Shown here in pieces: positions 18,397 through 30,892 of a stretch of 64,000 nucleotides of DNA (position 1 is its first letter; each line of letters starts with the position of its first letter). The notes beneath the pieces were generated by a model that saw only the letters and a list, made by a program, of their open reading frames with translations, was not told the DNA's origin and made no database searches. The stretch is from Sedimenticola selenatireducens (GTDB lineage Bacteria > Pseudomonadota > Gammaproteobacteria > Chromatiales > Chromatiaceae), in the NCBI RefSeq assembly GCF_007625115.1, contig NZ_VMNH01000004.1, positions 186,001-250,000 of the forward strand. Reading direction: 5' to 3'. The position numbers were made by a program, and so were the translations under genes.

Positions 18397-19629
18397 CTAG
18401 TTAGATTTACCAATTGGAGTATCGTGATCACTATTCATCTGTTGGCTCGCAACATTTTTGCCACGCCCCCCTTTCTCTTGGCCCAGTCGCTTAACCGGCG
18501 TGCCACTGCTTACCTGCCCCAATGGGGTAAGCACCAGCTGATCACCTGGTTTGAGACCTTCACTGATCAAGGCTTCACTGCCGTTCTGCCAGGCCACCCG
18601 TATGTCCGCCCGCTGTAACAGACCTTGTCTGAATAGATAAACATAACTCCCTTGATAGATGGCCGCATTCGGTATCGTAATAGCATCAGGGAGTTTTTTA
18701 CCTTGAATCTCAGCCGTCACAAACTGCCCTATCTTCAGAGGCCGTAACCCTTGACGATTGACCGCATAGGGATCATCAATCTGCGCCGTTACATAGAGTT
18801 GCTGGCTCTGTTCATCAATGGCCCCCGCCGTACGTACCAATTCGGCCGGCCACTCTTCGGAAGTATTACCCAGATTATTGAGGATACGAACAGGGGTTAC
18901 TGTCGCGGACTGATCACTCTCATTGCGAAACTGCTCAGGAAGATCGATAAAGCTAAGCTCACTGTTTTTCAGGGGCAGGCGTACCTCTACCCTATCGGTA
19001 GCATAGATTCGCGCCAAGCTCTGATTATTGGAGACAACAACGCCCTGATCAACACTGCGCGAAAGTATCCGTCCAGCATAGGGCGCTTTGATGCGGGTAC
19101 GCTCAACAGCGAGACGCGCCTGGGCAAGCTTCGCACGGGCCGCATCGATTTGTGATTGCGCCGCAGCCAATTGTGGTTTGCGCAGGGCATAATCAGAGGC
19201 CAGCCCTTTTCTATTAAGAATGGCCCGATCTTTCTTGGCCTGATCTGCCAGTGCCTGCTGTTCTTCGAGGTTAACTTTTGCGTTAGCAAGCTCTGCCGCA
19301 GCGATGTCTACCTGAATGTTGTAGTCGCGGGGATCTATTGTCAGCAAAACCTCCCCTGCTTCAAAAAAACCACCGTCACGAAAATTTGGACTGACCTCAA
19401 TGATCTGACCTGATACCTGGGCAACCAACTCGCCCTCGGTCCTGGGTCTTACCCGGCCAAATGAGTTGATCACCAGCGTATACTCATGCGGTTGAATGGT
19501 TAGTGTCTCCACGCTTATCACTGGCGTAGGAGGGAGTTCTCGCTTGGCCGAAACCGGCTTAAAGTGTGAGATCAACTGCGCGACAACCGCAAACGTTATC
19601 AACAACAACAATGGTAGAAACTTGCGCAT
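18397..19629 (-). CDS. RND periplasmic adaptor (membrane fusion protein)
   Basis: This 410-residue adaptor has an N-terminal signal or anchor (MRKFLPLLLLITFAVVAQL), a barrel-sandwich (lipoyl-like) part (GRVRPRTEGELVAQVSGQI), a helical hairpin (about residues 100-170), and the HlyD/MacA-type beta barrel ending in GLKPGDQLVLTPLGQV. It should connect the RND permease at 15286-18387 with an outer-membrane channel. I use the ATG at 19629, which gives a normal signal sequence. The C-terminus is Lys/Gly-rich. It is the first gene of the efflux-sbcDC operon, with a palindrome about 42 bp upstream. Confidence 0.92.
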   Translation of the reverse strand: MRKFLPLLLLITFAVVAQLISHFKPVSAKRELPPTPVISVETLTIQPHEYTLVINSFGRVRPRTEGELVAQVSGQIIEVSPNFRDGGFFEAGEVLLTIDPRDYNIQVDIAAAELANAKVNLEEQQALADQAKKDRAILNRKGLASDYALRKPQLAAAQSQIDAARAKLAQARLAVERTRIKAPYAGRILSRSVDQGVVVSNNQSLARIYATDRVEVRLPLKNSELSFIDLPEQFRNESDQSATVTPVRILNNLGNTSEEWPAELVRTAGAIDEQSQQLYVTAQIDDPYAVNRQGLRPLKIGQFVTAEIQGKKLPDAITIPNAAIYQGSYVYLFRQGLLQRADIRVAWQNGSEALISEGLKPGDQLVLTPLGQVSSGTPVKRLGQEKGGRGKNVASQQMNSDHDTPIGKSN

Positions 19630-20001
19630 ATCAGGACCGATCAATGGATATTATTGTAATCAGGGTATTTATTCGGATCTCCGAATCCGTAAGGCATCTT
19701 ACGCACAACCAATCCTTTGCGCATCAACAACACAACCGGACCGATAATCCGCTATTTTAGGCTGAACAGGGCTCCCAAGGGTAGACCTTTCAATCCAGCC
19801 AGGGTTCCACAGGCATGTGCTTCCGTTCGCCATTGTGAAACCACTTAACCCATCACAGGGTTTAGCCGCATTACTGAAATACTTCTGCCGACTAATCAGT
19901 ATGTTACTTCCTATTTATAACCTACCCTATTGCAGTAACCCTTTTTTATCTATGCTTGTATTTAAACTGCTATCAGTTTGAGTATGAGGAAGCCGGCGAA
20001 T
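19630..20001. other. Divergent intergenic region, efflux operon / diguanylate cyclase
   Basis: No convincing gene lies here. The stretch holds the promoters of the leftward RND-sbcDC operon and the rightward signalling operon. The only structured element I see is the 16-bp palindrome at 19671-19686. Short open frames exist but lack ribosome-binding sites and coding-like composition. Confidence 0.6.
19671..19686. promoter_or_regulatory. Palindrome upstream of RND operon
   Basis: ATTCGGA-TC-TCCGAAT is a perfect 7-bp inverted repeat with a 2-bp centre, 42-57 bp upstream of the adaptor start. Placement and symmetry suit an operator for a TetR- or MarR-like efflux repressor, but no such regulator gene is in the window. 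Confidence 0.4.
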
Positions 20002-20964
20002 ATGCTGAATGAAGGATCGAAACAGAAGCACACCGTTCTCATCATTGATGATAGCCCCATCAATATTGAACACTTGGCACAAGTTCTAAAGACCGATTAC
20101 AACATTAAAGTTGCCAACAAAGGTGAACCCGGAATTGAGGTCGCAAAAAGTCAACAACCGGACCTCATTCTGCTGGATATTGTCATGCCGGACATGGATG
20201 GCTATGCGGTCTGCCGTCGCCTCAAGGCCGATGATAAAACGCGTAACATACCGATAATTTTTATCACTACAAAGAGTGATACCGAAGATGAGACACGCGG
20301 ACTCAGCCTGGGTGCCGTTGACTACATTACAAAACCCTTCCGTACACCGATCGTAAAAGCGCGCATTAAGACGCACATAAAACTTAAGCACAACAGTGAT
20401 CTACTGGAAAAGCTTGCACTGATCGATGCACTAACCAATCTACCAAACCGCCGCCGATTTGAGCAGATTCTCAAACGTGAATGGGGCAGATCACGTCGCT
20501 CCCAGAGTCCACTCTCGATCATCATGTTGGATATTGATCACTTTAAAGAGTTCAACGACCATTATGGCCACTTGGCAGGTGACAGCTGCCTCACCCGCGT
20601 GGCTCAATCCCTGACACTGCCATTGAAACGGCCTGCCGATAGCATATTTCGCTATGGTGGCGAAGAGTTCATTGCCGTGCTCCCAGAAACCGACCACGCG
20701 ATAGCCATGACCTTGGCAGAAAAAATGCGCAGCCAAGTGGCTAGACTGCTTATTCCTCACGCTTATACTCACACCAGCCACCCCTATATCAGTATCAGTC
20801 TGGGTGCAGCCACAGTGATACCAAGCTCAAGGCATTCCCCAAATGACTTGGTGGAAGCGGCCGATCAACTGCTCTACAACGCCAAGAACGCAGGAAGAAA
20901 TTGTGTGAAAGGCATACTGATGCCTAGCACTCCTTTGGGTGAGCCCGTATCTTCAGGTGATTAG
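20002..20964 (+). CDS. Response regulator with GGDEF output (diguanylate cyclase, WspR/PleD-like)
   Basis: This 320-residue soluble protein has a receiver domain (about 10-130) with phosphoacceptor Asp59 (ILLDIVMPDMDGY) and a GGDEF domain (about 145-310). The active site reads GGEEF, preceded five residues upstream by the RxxD inhibitory site (RPAD), so an active, product-inhibited cyclase is expected. I use the ATG at 20002, with AGGAAG nine bases upstream; an ATG at 19984 and a TTG at 19978 are in frame but lack such a site. It is followed after one base by the tandem binding-protein gene and then a hybrid kinase, which could phosphorylate it. Confidence 0.93.
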   Translation: MLNEGSKQKHTVLIIDDSPINIEHLAQVLKTDYNIKVANKGEPGIEVAKSQQPDLILLDIVMPDMDGYAVCRRLKADDKTRNIPIIFITTKSDTEDETRGLSLGAVDYITKPFRTPIVKARIKTHIKLKHNSDLLEKLALIDALTNLPNRRRFEQILKREWGRSRRSQSPLSIIMLDIDHFKEFNDHYGHLAGDSCLTRVAQSLTLPLKRPADSIFRYGGEEFIAVLPETDHAIAMTLAEKMRSQVARLLIPHAYTHTSHPYISISLGAATVIPSSRHSPNDLVEAADQLLYNAKNAGRNCVKGILMPSTPLGEPVSSGD

Positions 20965-20965
20965 C

Positions 20966-22822
20966 ATGCATCAATTGCAGCGCTCAACACTGTTCTTATT
21001 CTGCCTGATTCTCAGCAAATTGCTTTTGGCCAATGAAACCAATCCCCTACCCCGCATACTTTTCATAGACTCATACCACGAAGGTTACACCTGGAGTGAT
21101 GGGGTAACCCGAGGGGTTGTAGCGGCACTGCAACAACAGCCGATAGAGTTAAAGATTCATCGCATGGATACCAAACGAAACCGTGATGAAACATTCAAGA
21201 TAGCCGCCGCAAAAAAAGCAAGAGAGGTCATTGATGAATTCAAGCCCGATGTAGTGATCGCCTGTGATGATAATGCAGCAAAATACCTTATCGCGCCTAC
21301 CTATATAAACAGTGATCTCCCAATCGTTTTTTGCGGTATCAACTGGGATGCCTCTACTTACGGTTTTCCTGCCCACAATATTACCGGAATGATAGAAGTG
21401 GATATGATTGAACCTTTGATAAGGCAGCTCAGGCAGTACGCTAAAGGGGATCGCATCGGGTATCTCGGAATCAATTCACTCAGTTCAGAAAAAGTCTCCA
21501 ACCATTATGAAAAACTTTTTAACCTCAATTTTTCTAAGCGTTACTTAGCCAGAGACTATGCCGAGTGGGTTGAAAAGTATCTGGCCCTGCAAAATGAAGT
21601 GGATATGCTGGTCATCGGCAACCCACAGGGATTAAGCGGCTGGGATAAGTCTGACTTCATTCAAATAGCACTCAAGCATACGCGTATTCCAACAGGCACA
21701 ACGGCATCCTGGCGTACGCGCTTTAGCCTTTTGGGCTATTCCAGAATCGCTGAGGAACAGGGTGAGTGGGCGGCCAACAGCGCACTGCGCATTCTACAGG
21801 GAACCCCTCCCTCAGAAATTCCAGTCACCCATAACAAAGAGGGGTTACTCACCCTTAATCTTGGCATGGCAGAAGCCCAAGGCATCACCTTTGATCCTGC
21901 ACTGTACCGACGTGCCGAACTGATTCACCCTTATAGTGGAAAACGAATTCTGTTTATCGACTCGTATCACAAAGATTACTTCTGGAGTGACGGATTACTA
22001 AAAGGCATTCAATCTGGACTCATGTTCTCTGGAGTCAATCTTGAAGTTGTACGCTTGAACTCTAAATTGTCCCCGCTTGAGGTAGACATTAAGGCGGCCG
22101 TTGCAAAAGCCCGGTCTAAAATAGCTGCTTTTAATCCTGATCTGATCATTGCTTGCGATGACAATGCAATGAAACATTTGATCAAACCCTATTATAAAGA
22201 TATCCCAACCCCTGTGGTCTTTTGCGGACTTAATTGGGATGCCTCGGTCTACGGACTTCCCTACACCAACACAACGGGCATGATAGAAGTGGATGCCATT
22301 GAAGAAGTATTGAGTCAGCTACGTCGATATGCCAAGGGCGATAGGATAGGTATTATTGGAGTAAACCGGGCCACAGCCAGAAAAAATGTCCACTTTATTA
22401 AAAACAATCTCAATATACCAATAACACAAAGCTACCTCGTCGAATCCTTCGATGAGTGGAAACTTGCCTATAGTAAGCTTCAAGATGAAGTAGATATGGT
22501 GCTGGCGGTAAACCACATTGGTATTAACAGCTGGGATCAGAAAGCGGCTGAGAAACATGCCAGGCAGGTGATAAAGATACCGGTTGGTGCTTTTGCACCC
22601 TGGTCTATGCGCCATGCTCTGATCAGTTTTATTAAATCACCTTTGGAACACGGTGAATGGTCAGCAAAAACGGCCTTACGAATACTTGACGGTACACCTG
22701 CGAGTGAGATCCCCATTGAAAAGAACCATACATTTGAACTTGTCATCAATCGTCAGCTACTCGAAAAACTGGATATAGTGATCGATAAAGCACTCTATTC
22801 CAGGGCGACATTTGTTGAATGA
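20966..22822 (+). CDS. Tandem-duplicated periplasmic substrate-binding protein, sensor partner
   Basis: This 618-residue secreted protein (signal peptide ending near LLLANE) consists of two homologous ABC_sub_bind-type domains of about 290 residues each. Paired motifs show the duplication: [15 protein letters not shown] and [26 protein letters not shown] and [23 protein letters not shown] and [21 protein letters not shown] and [17 protein letters not shown] in both. Both domains also match the single-domain protein at 2924-3910. No transporter genes accompany it. The ATG overlaps nothing, but the stop overlaps the kinase start (ATGA). It most likely presents one or two ligands to that kinase. 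Confidence 0.85.
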   Translation: MHQLQRSTLFLFCLILSKLLLANETNPLPRILFIDSYHEGYTWSDGVTRGVVAALQQQPIELKIHRMDTKRNRDETFKIAAAKKAREVIDEFKPDVVIACDDNAAKYLIAPTYINSDLPIVFCGINWDASTYGFPAHNITGMIEVDMIEPLIRQLRQYAKGDRIGYLGINSLSSEKVSNHYEKLFNLNFSKRYLARDYAEWVEKYLALQNEVDMLVIGNPQGLSGWDKSDFIQIALKHTRIPTGTTASWRTRFSLLGYSRIAEEQGEWAANSALRILQGTPPSEIPVTHNKEGLLTLNLGMAEAQGITFDPALYRRAELIHPYSGKRILFIDSYHKDYFWSDGLLKGIQSGLMFSGVNLEVVRLNSKLSPLEVDIKAAVAKARSKIAAFNPDLIIACDDNAMKHLIKPYYKDIPTPVVFCGLNWDASVYGLPYTNTTGMIEVDAIEEVLSQLRRYAKGDRIGIIGVNRATARKNVHFIKNNLNIPITQSYLVESFDEWKLAYSKLQDEVDMVLAVNHIGINSWDQKAAEKHARQVIKIPVGAFAPWSMRHALISFIKSPLEHGEWSAKTALRILDGTPASEIPIEKNHTFELVINRQLLEKLDIVIDKALYSRATFVE

Positions 22823-25800
22823 ATATACGCCATAAGTTCACCCTTTTCTCACTCAGCATGGTCGGTATGCTGATGTTACCACTTGCAACCGGTGGTTTTT
22901 GGATAATCAACCGTATTGTGTACAGCCAGTATGAAGAGAGCTTTCATCGCGAAATCAATAACATCGACATTGCCATTAAGGAGAGTGTCAGTGAACTCGA
23001 ACGGGCAGGGCTTTCCGGCCTGGATGCCTATGTCAATGCTGAGCAGAATCGTCTGATCAAGGAGCTGGAAAAATATCGATTTGGTGAAACAGGTCGATTG
23101 ACAATCTATAACCTCAAAGATAATGCGCTACAGCAGAAACCCAAAGACCACACCGCTATAATAAGTCCCGAACTGATACATTCACTGATCGCTGGCAAAG
23201 AGAGTGGCAGCATCAATTTTCAGTCAGACAATGTGGATCTCTTTGCAGTATACACACAATCAGAATGGGACTGGCTGCTGGTGCTCAGCATTACCCAATC
23301 AGAGATGTTTGTACAAAGAAACCTGTTTGCTATTTTAGCACTGTTCCTAACGCTCACCCCTCTTTTAGGGGTAACAGTACTCTCATCACTCTTTTATCGA
23401 AGATTTCATTTTCAAGTGACACGCATGCTTGAAGCGCTCAAGCTGATCGAAAAAGGTCATCTTGACACGCAAATTGACAAACCCGTCGATGATGAATTGG
23501 GTGAGGTTCAAGCTGGCATTAACAGCATGACAAATACATTGAGTGATCTGGTAACTACACTCGAAGAACGGGTTACGCAGCAAACCAGTGCCTTACGCGA
23601 TGCCAAAGAGCTGGCAGAATCAGCCAATCAGGCAAAGAGTGAATTCCTGGCAAATATGTCCCATGAAATCCGCACGCCCATGAATGGTGTACTGGGCATG
23701 TGCCAATTACTTCAATCAACACCACTCAATCAAAAGCAACAAGTCTATCTGGAAACCATCCACTCTGCGGCCAATTCGCTTCTCGCGATCATCAACGACA
23801 TCCTCGACTTCTCCAAGATCGAAGCCGGTGAGATGAAGTTTGAAGCCAACCCTTTCAAAATTAATCAAGTGCTGGATGAACTGGCCAATCTAATGTTGCC
23901 AGCCTGCACACAAAAGCGCATCGAACTACGCTTTGATGTTTCAGTAGAAATAGAAAATGAATATATTGGTGACAGCTTACGTTTAAAGCAAGTTTTAACA
24001 AACTTATTGAGTAATGCAATAAAATTCACACCCAGCGGCTATGTGCAGGTCAGCATTAAACCTGTTACAAGTGGAATTGATTTAGCCACACTTTTGTTTA
24101 CTGTTGAAGATACCGGTCCCGGCATCGCCCCCGATCAAATCAGCCGGCTGTTTCGCCCCTTCACACAAGCCGACGCCTCTACAACCCGCCATTTCGGGGG
24201 CAGCGGATTGGGCTTGAGTATTTGCCAACGGTTGGTTGAGTATATGGGTGGGACAATCAGTGTCACACAACGCAAGGAAGGGGGCAGTTGTTTCAGCTTC
24301 ACCGCTAACCTTGAACCGATAAATCCGGCAAGTGCTTTAAATGCACGGTATGATCCGGTCATCGCCAAAAAAAATATCGCCTTTCTGTCCAACCACCCCT
24401 TGCTTGACAAAACCGTTCCTCGTGATCTTAAGCAATTGGGCTGTAACTGTTATCACTTCATCACGGGAGAACAGTTTGAAACATTTCTCTCCAGAAGCAG
24501 TAATACAGCACAAATAGATGGGCTTATTATTGACTCATCTATTAACCCGACAAGTATACGGAATGTGATTAATTTACTGGGCAAACAACACCCTGATACA
24601 CCAACCCCCGTATTACAGCTCTACAATTTCGATGATGAACGAACTGCCGACAGGCGAATAACAGAGACACAGCAGAAACCGCTGACATTGAATCGACTTA
24701 ACGCGGCGATGAGGGATCTATTCAATAGAGATAAAAGAGCTCTGCCAGTTGACCAATTGTCGGACCATCGAGAGGATTCACTGGCAGGTGTGCGTGTACT
24801 TCTTGCGGAAGATACACCACTCAACCAACGCGTACTCATTGAACTGCTCGAACAAATGCATGTATCCACCACATTGGCGCGAACTGGCAGAGAAGCCCTA
24901 AACATTCTTGAAGAACAAGATGGTGATGGGTTTGATCTTGTCATGATGGATATTCAGATGCCTATAATGGATGGTTTCGAAACCACCCGACAGATACGTC
25001 AGCACGAAACACTGCGCGATATACCCATCATCGCAATGACTGCCAATGCCATGACAGGTGATCGTGAGCAGTGCCTGGCTGCCGGCATGGATGACTATTT
25101 AACCAAACCGGTTAATCGGGAAGCGTTACTTCGGGTATTAAAACGCATTATCACGTTTACAGAAAACGGTGCTAACCGACCGATATGTCCTAACTCAGCT
25201 GAACCCGTCTCACCACCCTCCCTTGACCTTACGTCGCTGCTTAATCGCTTTAACGGTGATGAGCCACGCGTACTTCGCTTGCTGCTACAGGCGGAAGAGT
25301 CCTTTAAGCACGATCTCCTTGAGATAGGCCGCTGTATGGAAGAACAGGAGTGGCAAGGCATGGCACAGTCGTTACATCGACTGAAAGGCGCAGCGGCCAA
25401 TATGGGGACGCTCGCCCTTTATCAACAGTGCCTCACACTGGAAAACAGGTTGGCTTCTGGCGACACGAACGCCCTGCCCAATGGCTATCAGGCCATGGAA
25501 AATGAACTTGATCGAATCATTAGCCGTATTGCCCAGCTCTCTGAACAGAGCCCCCTCACCTCAGCGAACACTGAGAATGAGCAAGAAAACGCGCTGCCCT
25601 CCGGTAAACTGCTACAGTTACTAAAAGAACTGAGGGATGACTTGATTGCACATAATCTGATCGAAAGCAGCCGGGTCGATACTATTGAGTGCGAACTGAA
25701 AAGTTCACCTCACACGGAAAAACTGGCGCTTCTGATACAACAATTGAGAGGGTTCGATTACACCGCAGCGGTCAAACTGGTTGAAGTGCTCTTGACCTCT

Positions 25801-25827
25801 CATGAGGAGGCCACAAAAGAGGGCTAG
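22819..25827 (+). CDS. Hybrid sensor histidine kinase with receiver and Hpt domain
   Basis: This 1002-residue inner-membrane kinase is built as TM1 (about 10-32), a periplasmic Cache-like domain (about 35-165), TM2 (about 170-195), HAMP (about 197-250), HisKA with His282 ([10 protein letters not shown]), HATPase ([18 protein letters not shown]), a degenerate spacer region (about 510-640), a receiver with Asp711 ([12 protein letters not shown]), and an Hpt domain with His853 ([11 protein letters not shown]). No DNA-binding output is present, so phosphate probably passes His282, Asp711, His853 and then to a separate receiver. Asp59 of the cyclase two genes upstream is the obvious candidate. The stop codon shares the four bases CTAG with the convergent pdhR stop. 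Confidence 0.93.
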   Translation: MNIRHKFTLFSLSMVGMLMLPLATGGFWIINRIVYSQYEESFHREINNIDIAIKESVSELERAGLSGLDAYVNAEQNRLIKELEKYRFGETGRLTIYNLKDNALQQKPKDHTAIISPELIHSLIAGKESGSINFQSDNVDLFAVYTQSEWDWLLVLSITQSEMFVQRNLFAILALFLTLTPLLGVTVLSSLFYRRFHFQVTRMLEALKLIEKGHLDTQIDKPVDDELGEVQAGINSMTNTLSDLVTTLEERVTQQTSALRDAKELAESANQAKSEFLANMSHEIRTPMNGVLGMCQLLQSTPLNQKQQVYLETIHSAANSLLAIINDILDFSKIEAGEMKFEANPFKINQVLDELANLMLPACTQKRIELRFDVSVEIENEYIGDSLRLKQVLTNLLSNAIKFTPSGYVQVSIKPVTSGIDLATLLFTVEDTGPGIAPDQISRLFRPFTQADASTTRHFGGSGLGLSICQRLVEYMGGTISVTQRKEGGSCFSFTANLEPINPASALNARYDPVIAKKNIAFLSNHPLLDKTVPRDLKQLGCNCYHFITGEQFETFLSRSSNTAQIDGLIIDSSINPTSIRNVINLLGKQHPDTPTPVLQLYNFDDERTADRRITETQQKPLTLNRLNAAMRDLFNRDKRALPVDQLSDHREDSLAGVRVLLAEDTPLNQRVLIELLEQMHVSTTLARTGREALNILEEQDGDGFDLVMMDIQMPIMDGFETTRQIRQHETLRDIPIIAMTANAMTGDREQCLAAGMDDYLTKPVNREALLRVLKRIITFTENGANRPICPNSAEPVSPPSLDLTSLLNRFNGDEPRVLRLLLQAEESFKHDLLEIGRCMEEQEWQGMAQSLHRLKGAAANMGTLALYQQCLTLENRLASGDTNALPNGYQAMENELDRIISRIAQLSEQSPLTSANTENEQENALPSGKLLQLLKELRDDLIAHNLIESSRVDTIECELKSSPHTEKLALLIQQLRGFDYTAAVKLVEVLLTSHEEATKEG

Positions 25828-26534
25828 TTGGCGCCTCGCAGGCAGGCCTCAATATACGCCAGATGCTCGTGGGCTGCATGGCGCGCTACGGTTGAATCAC
25901 CCGAGAAGATGGCTTCATAGATTTCACCATGCTGGGCATGTATAGCTTGATAGCTCTCCTCCATGGTGTAAATTTTTTCCCAGTTGCTCAAAACAACATC
26001 ACCCAACAGATCAAAAAGGCTCTGTGTAAGATGGATCAAGGCGACATTATGCGAGGCATCCGCAATGGCCATATGAAACGCCGCATCGGCCTTGGCCTCC
26101 AGCGGAAGATCACGTTTCTCATGGGCCGCCTGAAGTGCCAGAAAGCGCTCACGGATAATAGCCCGATCAATTTCTGTAGCCCTGGCTGCCGCGTAACTGG
26201 CAGCAAGCTCTTCCAGACCATGACGACACTCCATAACATCAGAGAGTGCCTGGGGATTATCTTTCAGCAGGTTCGCCAGTGGATTGGTAATAGTTGCACT
26301 CAGAGCATCAAGCACAAAAGTGCCTTCACCCTGGCGACTGTAGATCAAACCCTGCGCCTCCAGCTTGAGCAACGCTTCCCGCACGGAGGGTCGAGACACT
26401 TTAAGCTGATCTACCAGTTCCCGTTCAGCAGGTAGTTTGTCACCGGGTTTTAACACCCCGTTAAGAATCTGAGCCTTCAGCTGCTCAGCTATCGAGTCTG
26501 ACAATCTAGCGGGTTTGATCGGTTGTAACTGCAT
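25824..26534 (-). CDS. pdhR: GntR-family (FadR/FCD) repressor of the PDH operon
   Basis: This 236-residue regulator has an N-terminal GntR winged helix (about 8-75: [21 protein letters not shown], in pieces [12 protein letters not shown] and [10 protein letters not shown]) and a C-terminal FCD ligand-binding domain. It matches PdhR, the pyruvate-responsive repressor of the pyruvate dehydrogenase operon, and lies divergent to aceE. I use the ATG at 26534, preceded by GGAG, giving [13 protein letters not shown]; upstream ATG (26564) and TTG (26573) are in frame. A PdhR-like operator at 26580-26594 lies just upstream, suggesting autoregulation. Confidence 0.9.
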   Translation of the reverse strand: MQLQPIKPARLSDSIAEQLKAQILNGVLKPGDKLPAERELVDQLKVSRPSVREALLKLEAQGLIYSRQGEGTFVLDALSATITNPLANLLKDNPQALSDVMECRHGLEELAASYAAARATEIDRAIIRERFLALQAAHEKRDLPLEAKADAAFHMAIADASHNVALIHLTQSLFDLLGDVVLSNWEKIYTMEESYQAIHAQHGEIYEAIFSGDSTVARHAAHEHLAYIEACLRGAN

Positions 26535-26579
26535 GATACTGCTCCAGGTGGTGTGCAAAGTCATTATATACAACCAATT

Positions 26580-26594
26580 AGTTGTCTGACCATT
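26580..26594. promoter_or_regulatory. PdhR-like operator, pdhR-proximal
   Basis: AGTTGTCTGACCATT matches 13 of 15 positions of the better site at 26740-26754. The right half (TGACCATT) is intact and the left half has two changes. It lies 46 bp upstream of the chosen pdhR start, where it could serve autoregulation. Confidence 0.55.
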
Positions 26595-26713
26595 GTTTTT
26601 ATACCAAAAAGTTCTACGCTTATGAAACTATATTAAATATTTAAATTTCAAATATTTAAATAACCATAGTCCAAATCATCCTAAATGACTGTTATCGCTA
26701 TGATAAAAAGTAT

Positions 26714-26742
26714 TTGACATATTATACACCTTACCTTTTAAT
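26714..26742 (+). promoter_or_regulatory. Sigma-70-type promoter of aceE operon
   Basis: The -35 box TTGACA (26714-26719) matches the consensus exactly. A 17-bp spacer follows, then the -10 box TTTAAT (26737-26742), five of six matches. The -10 box overlaps the PdhR operator, a typical repressor geometry. The aceE start lies 84 bp downstream. Confidence 0.7.
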
Positions 26743-26754
26743 GGTCTGACCATT
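26740..26754. promoter_or_regulatory. PdhR operator in the aceE promoter
   Basis: AATGGTCTGACCATT is a perfect 6-bp inverted repeat around CTG and fits the known PdhR consensus of the type ATTGGTnnnACCAAT. It overlaps the -10 box of the aceE promoter, so binding should block transcription until pyruvate releases the repressor. Confidence 0.8.
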
Positions 26755-26825
26755 GATATTACTAACAAGTAATCATTGAGCCATCAAATAAGAAGCAGCA
26801 CTGACCCAGAAGAGGAATTAATCAA

Positions 26826-29513
<2,688 letters not shown>

Positions 29514-29540
29514 GCGCGCACAGAATAAGGAGAAACAGAC

Positions 29541-30857
29541 GTGACTATTAAAGAAATTCTTGTACCGGATATCGGCGACTTTTCCGATGTTGAAATTATC
29601 GAGATCCTGGTAGCCCCCGGTGACACCATCGCGGTTGATGATGCACTGATCACCCTGGAGAGTGACAAGGCCTCTATGGAAGTACCCTCTTCTGATGCGG
29701 GTGTAGTAAAAGAGATCAAGGTCGCACTGGGCGATAAGGTCTCTGAAGGCAGTCTGGTCATTCTACTTGAAGTAGAAGGTGCCGCAGTTGATCCAGCACC
29801 GGCTGCAGCAACCCAACCTGTTGCACCTACCGTTGAAGCAGCACCGGTCGCGGCCGCAACAGCCGCCACAACGCCTGCTGCAACCAGCGCAGCATCTGAC
29901 CTTAGACAGGTGTCATTCGAGCGCACCCACGCCAGTCCCGCCGTGCGTCGTATCGCTCGCGAGAAAGGGATCGACTTGAACACCCTGCAAGGGACAGGAC
30001 GTAAGGGGCGCATCACGCGTGAAGATTTATCCAACGCCGGTCAGCGCGTGCTCAAGGCCTTTGTTGAATCATCCAAGGGTGGACAACCCGTAGGCAGCGG
30101 CACAACCGCACCGACCACATCAGGCATTCCAGCCATACCTGAACAGGACTTCTCCAAGTTTGGTGAGATCGAGTTCCAGCCCCTGAGCAAGATCAAACGG
30201 CTTACCGGGATCAATCTCAGCCGCGCCTGGTTGAATGTACCCCATGTCACTCATCAGGATGAGACAGATATCACTGAAGTTGAAGCATTCAGAAAATCGC
30301 TCAAGGCGGAGACTGAGAAGCAAGGCGTGCGTGTGACCCTGCTCAGTTTCTTTATGAAGGCATGTGCGGCTGCACTGAAGACTTACCCGACCTTCAACTC
30401 ATCACTGGATGGCAGTGGCGAAAACCTGATTCTGAAGAAATACATCAACATCGGTATTGCAGTCGACACACCGAATGGATTGGTTGTCCCGGTAATTCGT
30501 GATGTGGATAAGAAGAGCATTTTTGAACTCTCTGCCGAATTGATGGAGATGAGTGTCAAGGCACGTGACAAGAAACTCAAGCCAGCGGACATGCAAGGTG
30601 CCACCTTCACCATCTCCAGTCTGGGTGGTATTGGCGGCACTGCATTTACACCGATCGTGAATGCGCCGGAAGTAGCCATTCTGGGACTCACGCGTTCACA
30701 GATGAAGCCGGTCTGGAATGGCAGTGAGTTTGTCCCACGCCTGATGCAACCGATGTCGCTCTCATACGATCATCGTGTCATTGATGGCGCCCAGGCTGCG
30801 CATTTCGTTCGCACCCTCGGTATTTTGATGAATGATGTGCGGCGCTTGCTGCTCTAG
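29541..30857 (+). CDS. aceF: Dihydrolipoamide acetyltransferase (PDH E2) with one lipoyl domain
   Basis: This 438-residue E2 transfers acetyl groups from lipoamide to CoA and forms the PDH core. It has one lipoyl domain (about 1-77, lipoylated Lys43 in ESDKASME), an Ala/Pro/Thr linker, the peripheral-subunit-binding domain (about 130-168: HASPAVRRIAREKGI), a second linker and the catalytic domain (about 205-438) with SYDHRVIDG near the end. E. coli E2 has three lipoyl domains. Here two more are found on the E3 subunit next door. The start is GTG with AAGGAG eight bases upstream, 27 bp after aceE. Confidence 0.96.
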   Translation: MTIKEILVPDIGDFSDVEIIEILVAPGDTIAVDDALITLESDKASMEVPSSDAGVVKEIKVALGDKVSEGSLVILLEVEGAAVDPAPAAATQPVAPTVEAAPVAAATAATTPAATSAASDLRQVSFERTHASPAVRRIAREKGIDLNTLQGTGRKGRITREDLSNAGQRVLKAFVESSKGGQPVGSGTTAPTTSGIPAIPEQDFSKFGEIEFQPLSKIKRLTGINLSRAWLNVPHVTHQDETDITEVEAFRKSLKAETEKQGVRVTLLSFFMKACAAALKTYPTFNSSLDGSGENLILKKYINIGIAVDTPNGLVVPVIRDVDKKSIFELSAELMEMSVKARDKKLKPADMQGATFTISSLGGIGGTAFTPIVNAPEVAILGLTRSQMKPVWNGSEFVPRLMQPMSLSYDHRVIDGAQAAHFVRTLGILMNDVRRLLL

Positions 30858-30892
30858 ATTTCCCCCAACACCAAAACAAACGGAATAAGACA

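Noticed and set aside
2924-25827. ABC transporter permease and ATPase for the substrate-binding proteins
   Set aside because: Looked for on both strands near each binding-protein gene; none is present.
25929-26435. 168-codon plus-strand frame opposite pdhR
   Set aside because: Entirely inside pdhR; no family features.
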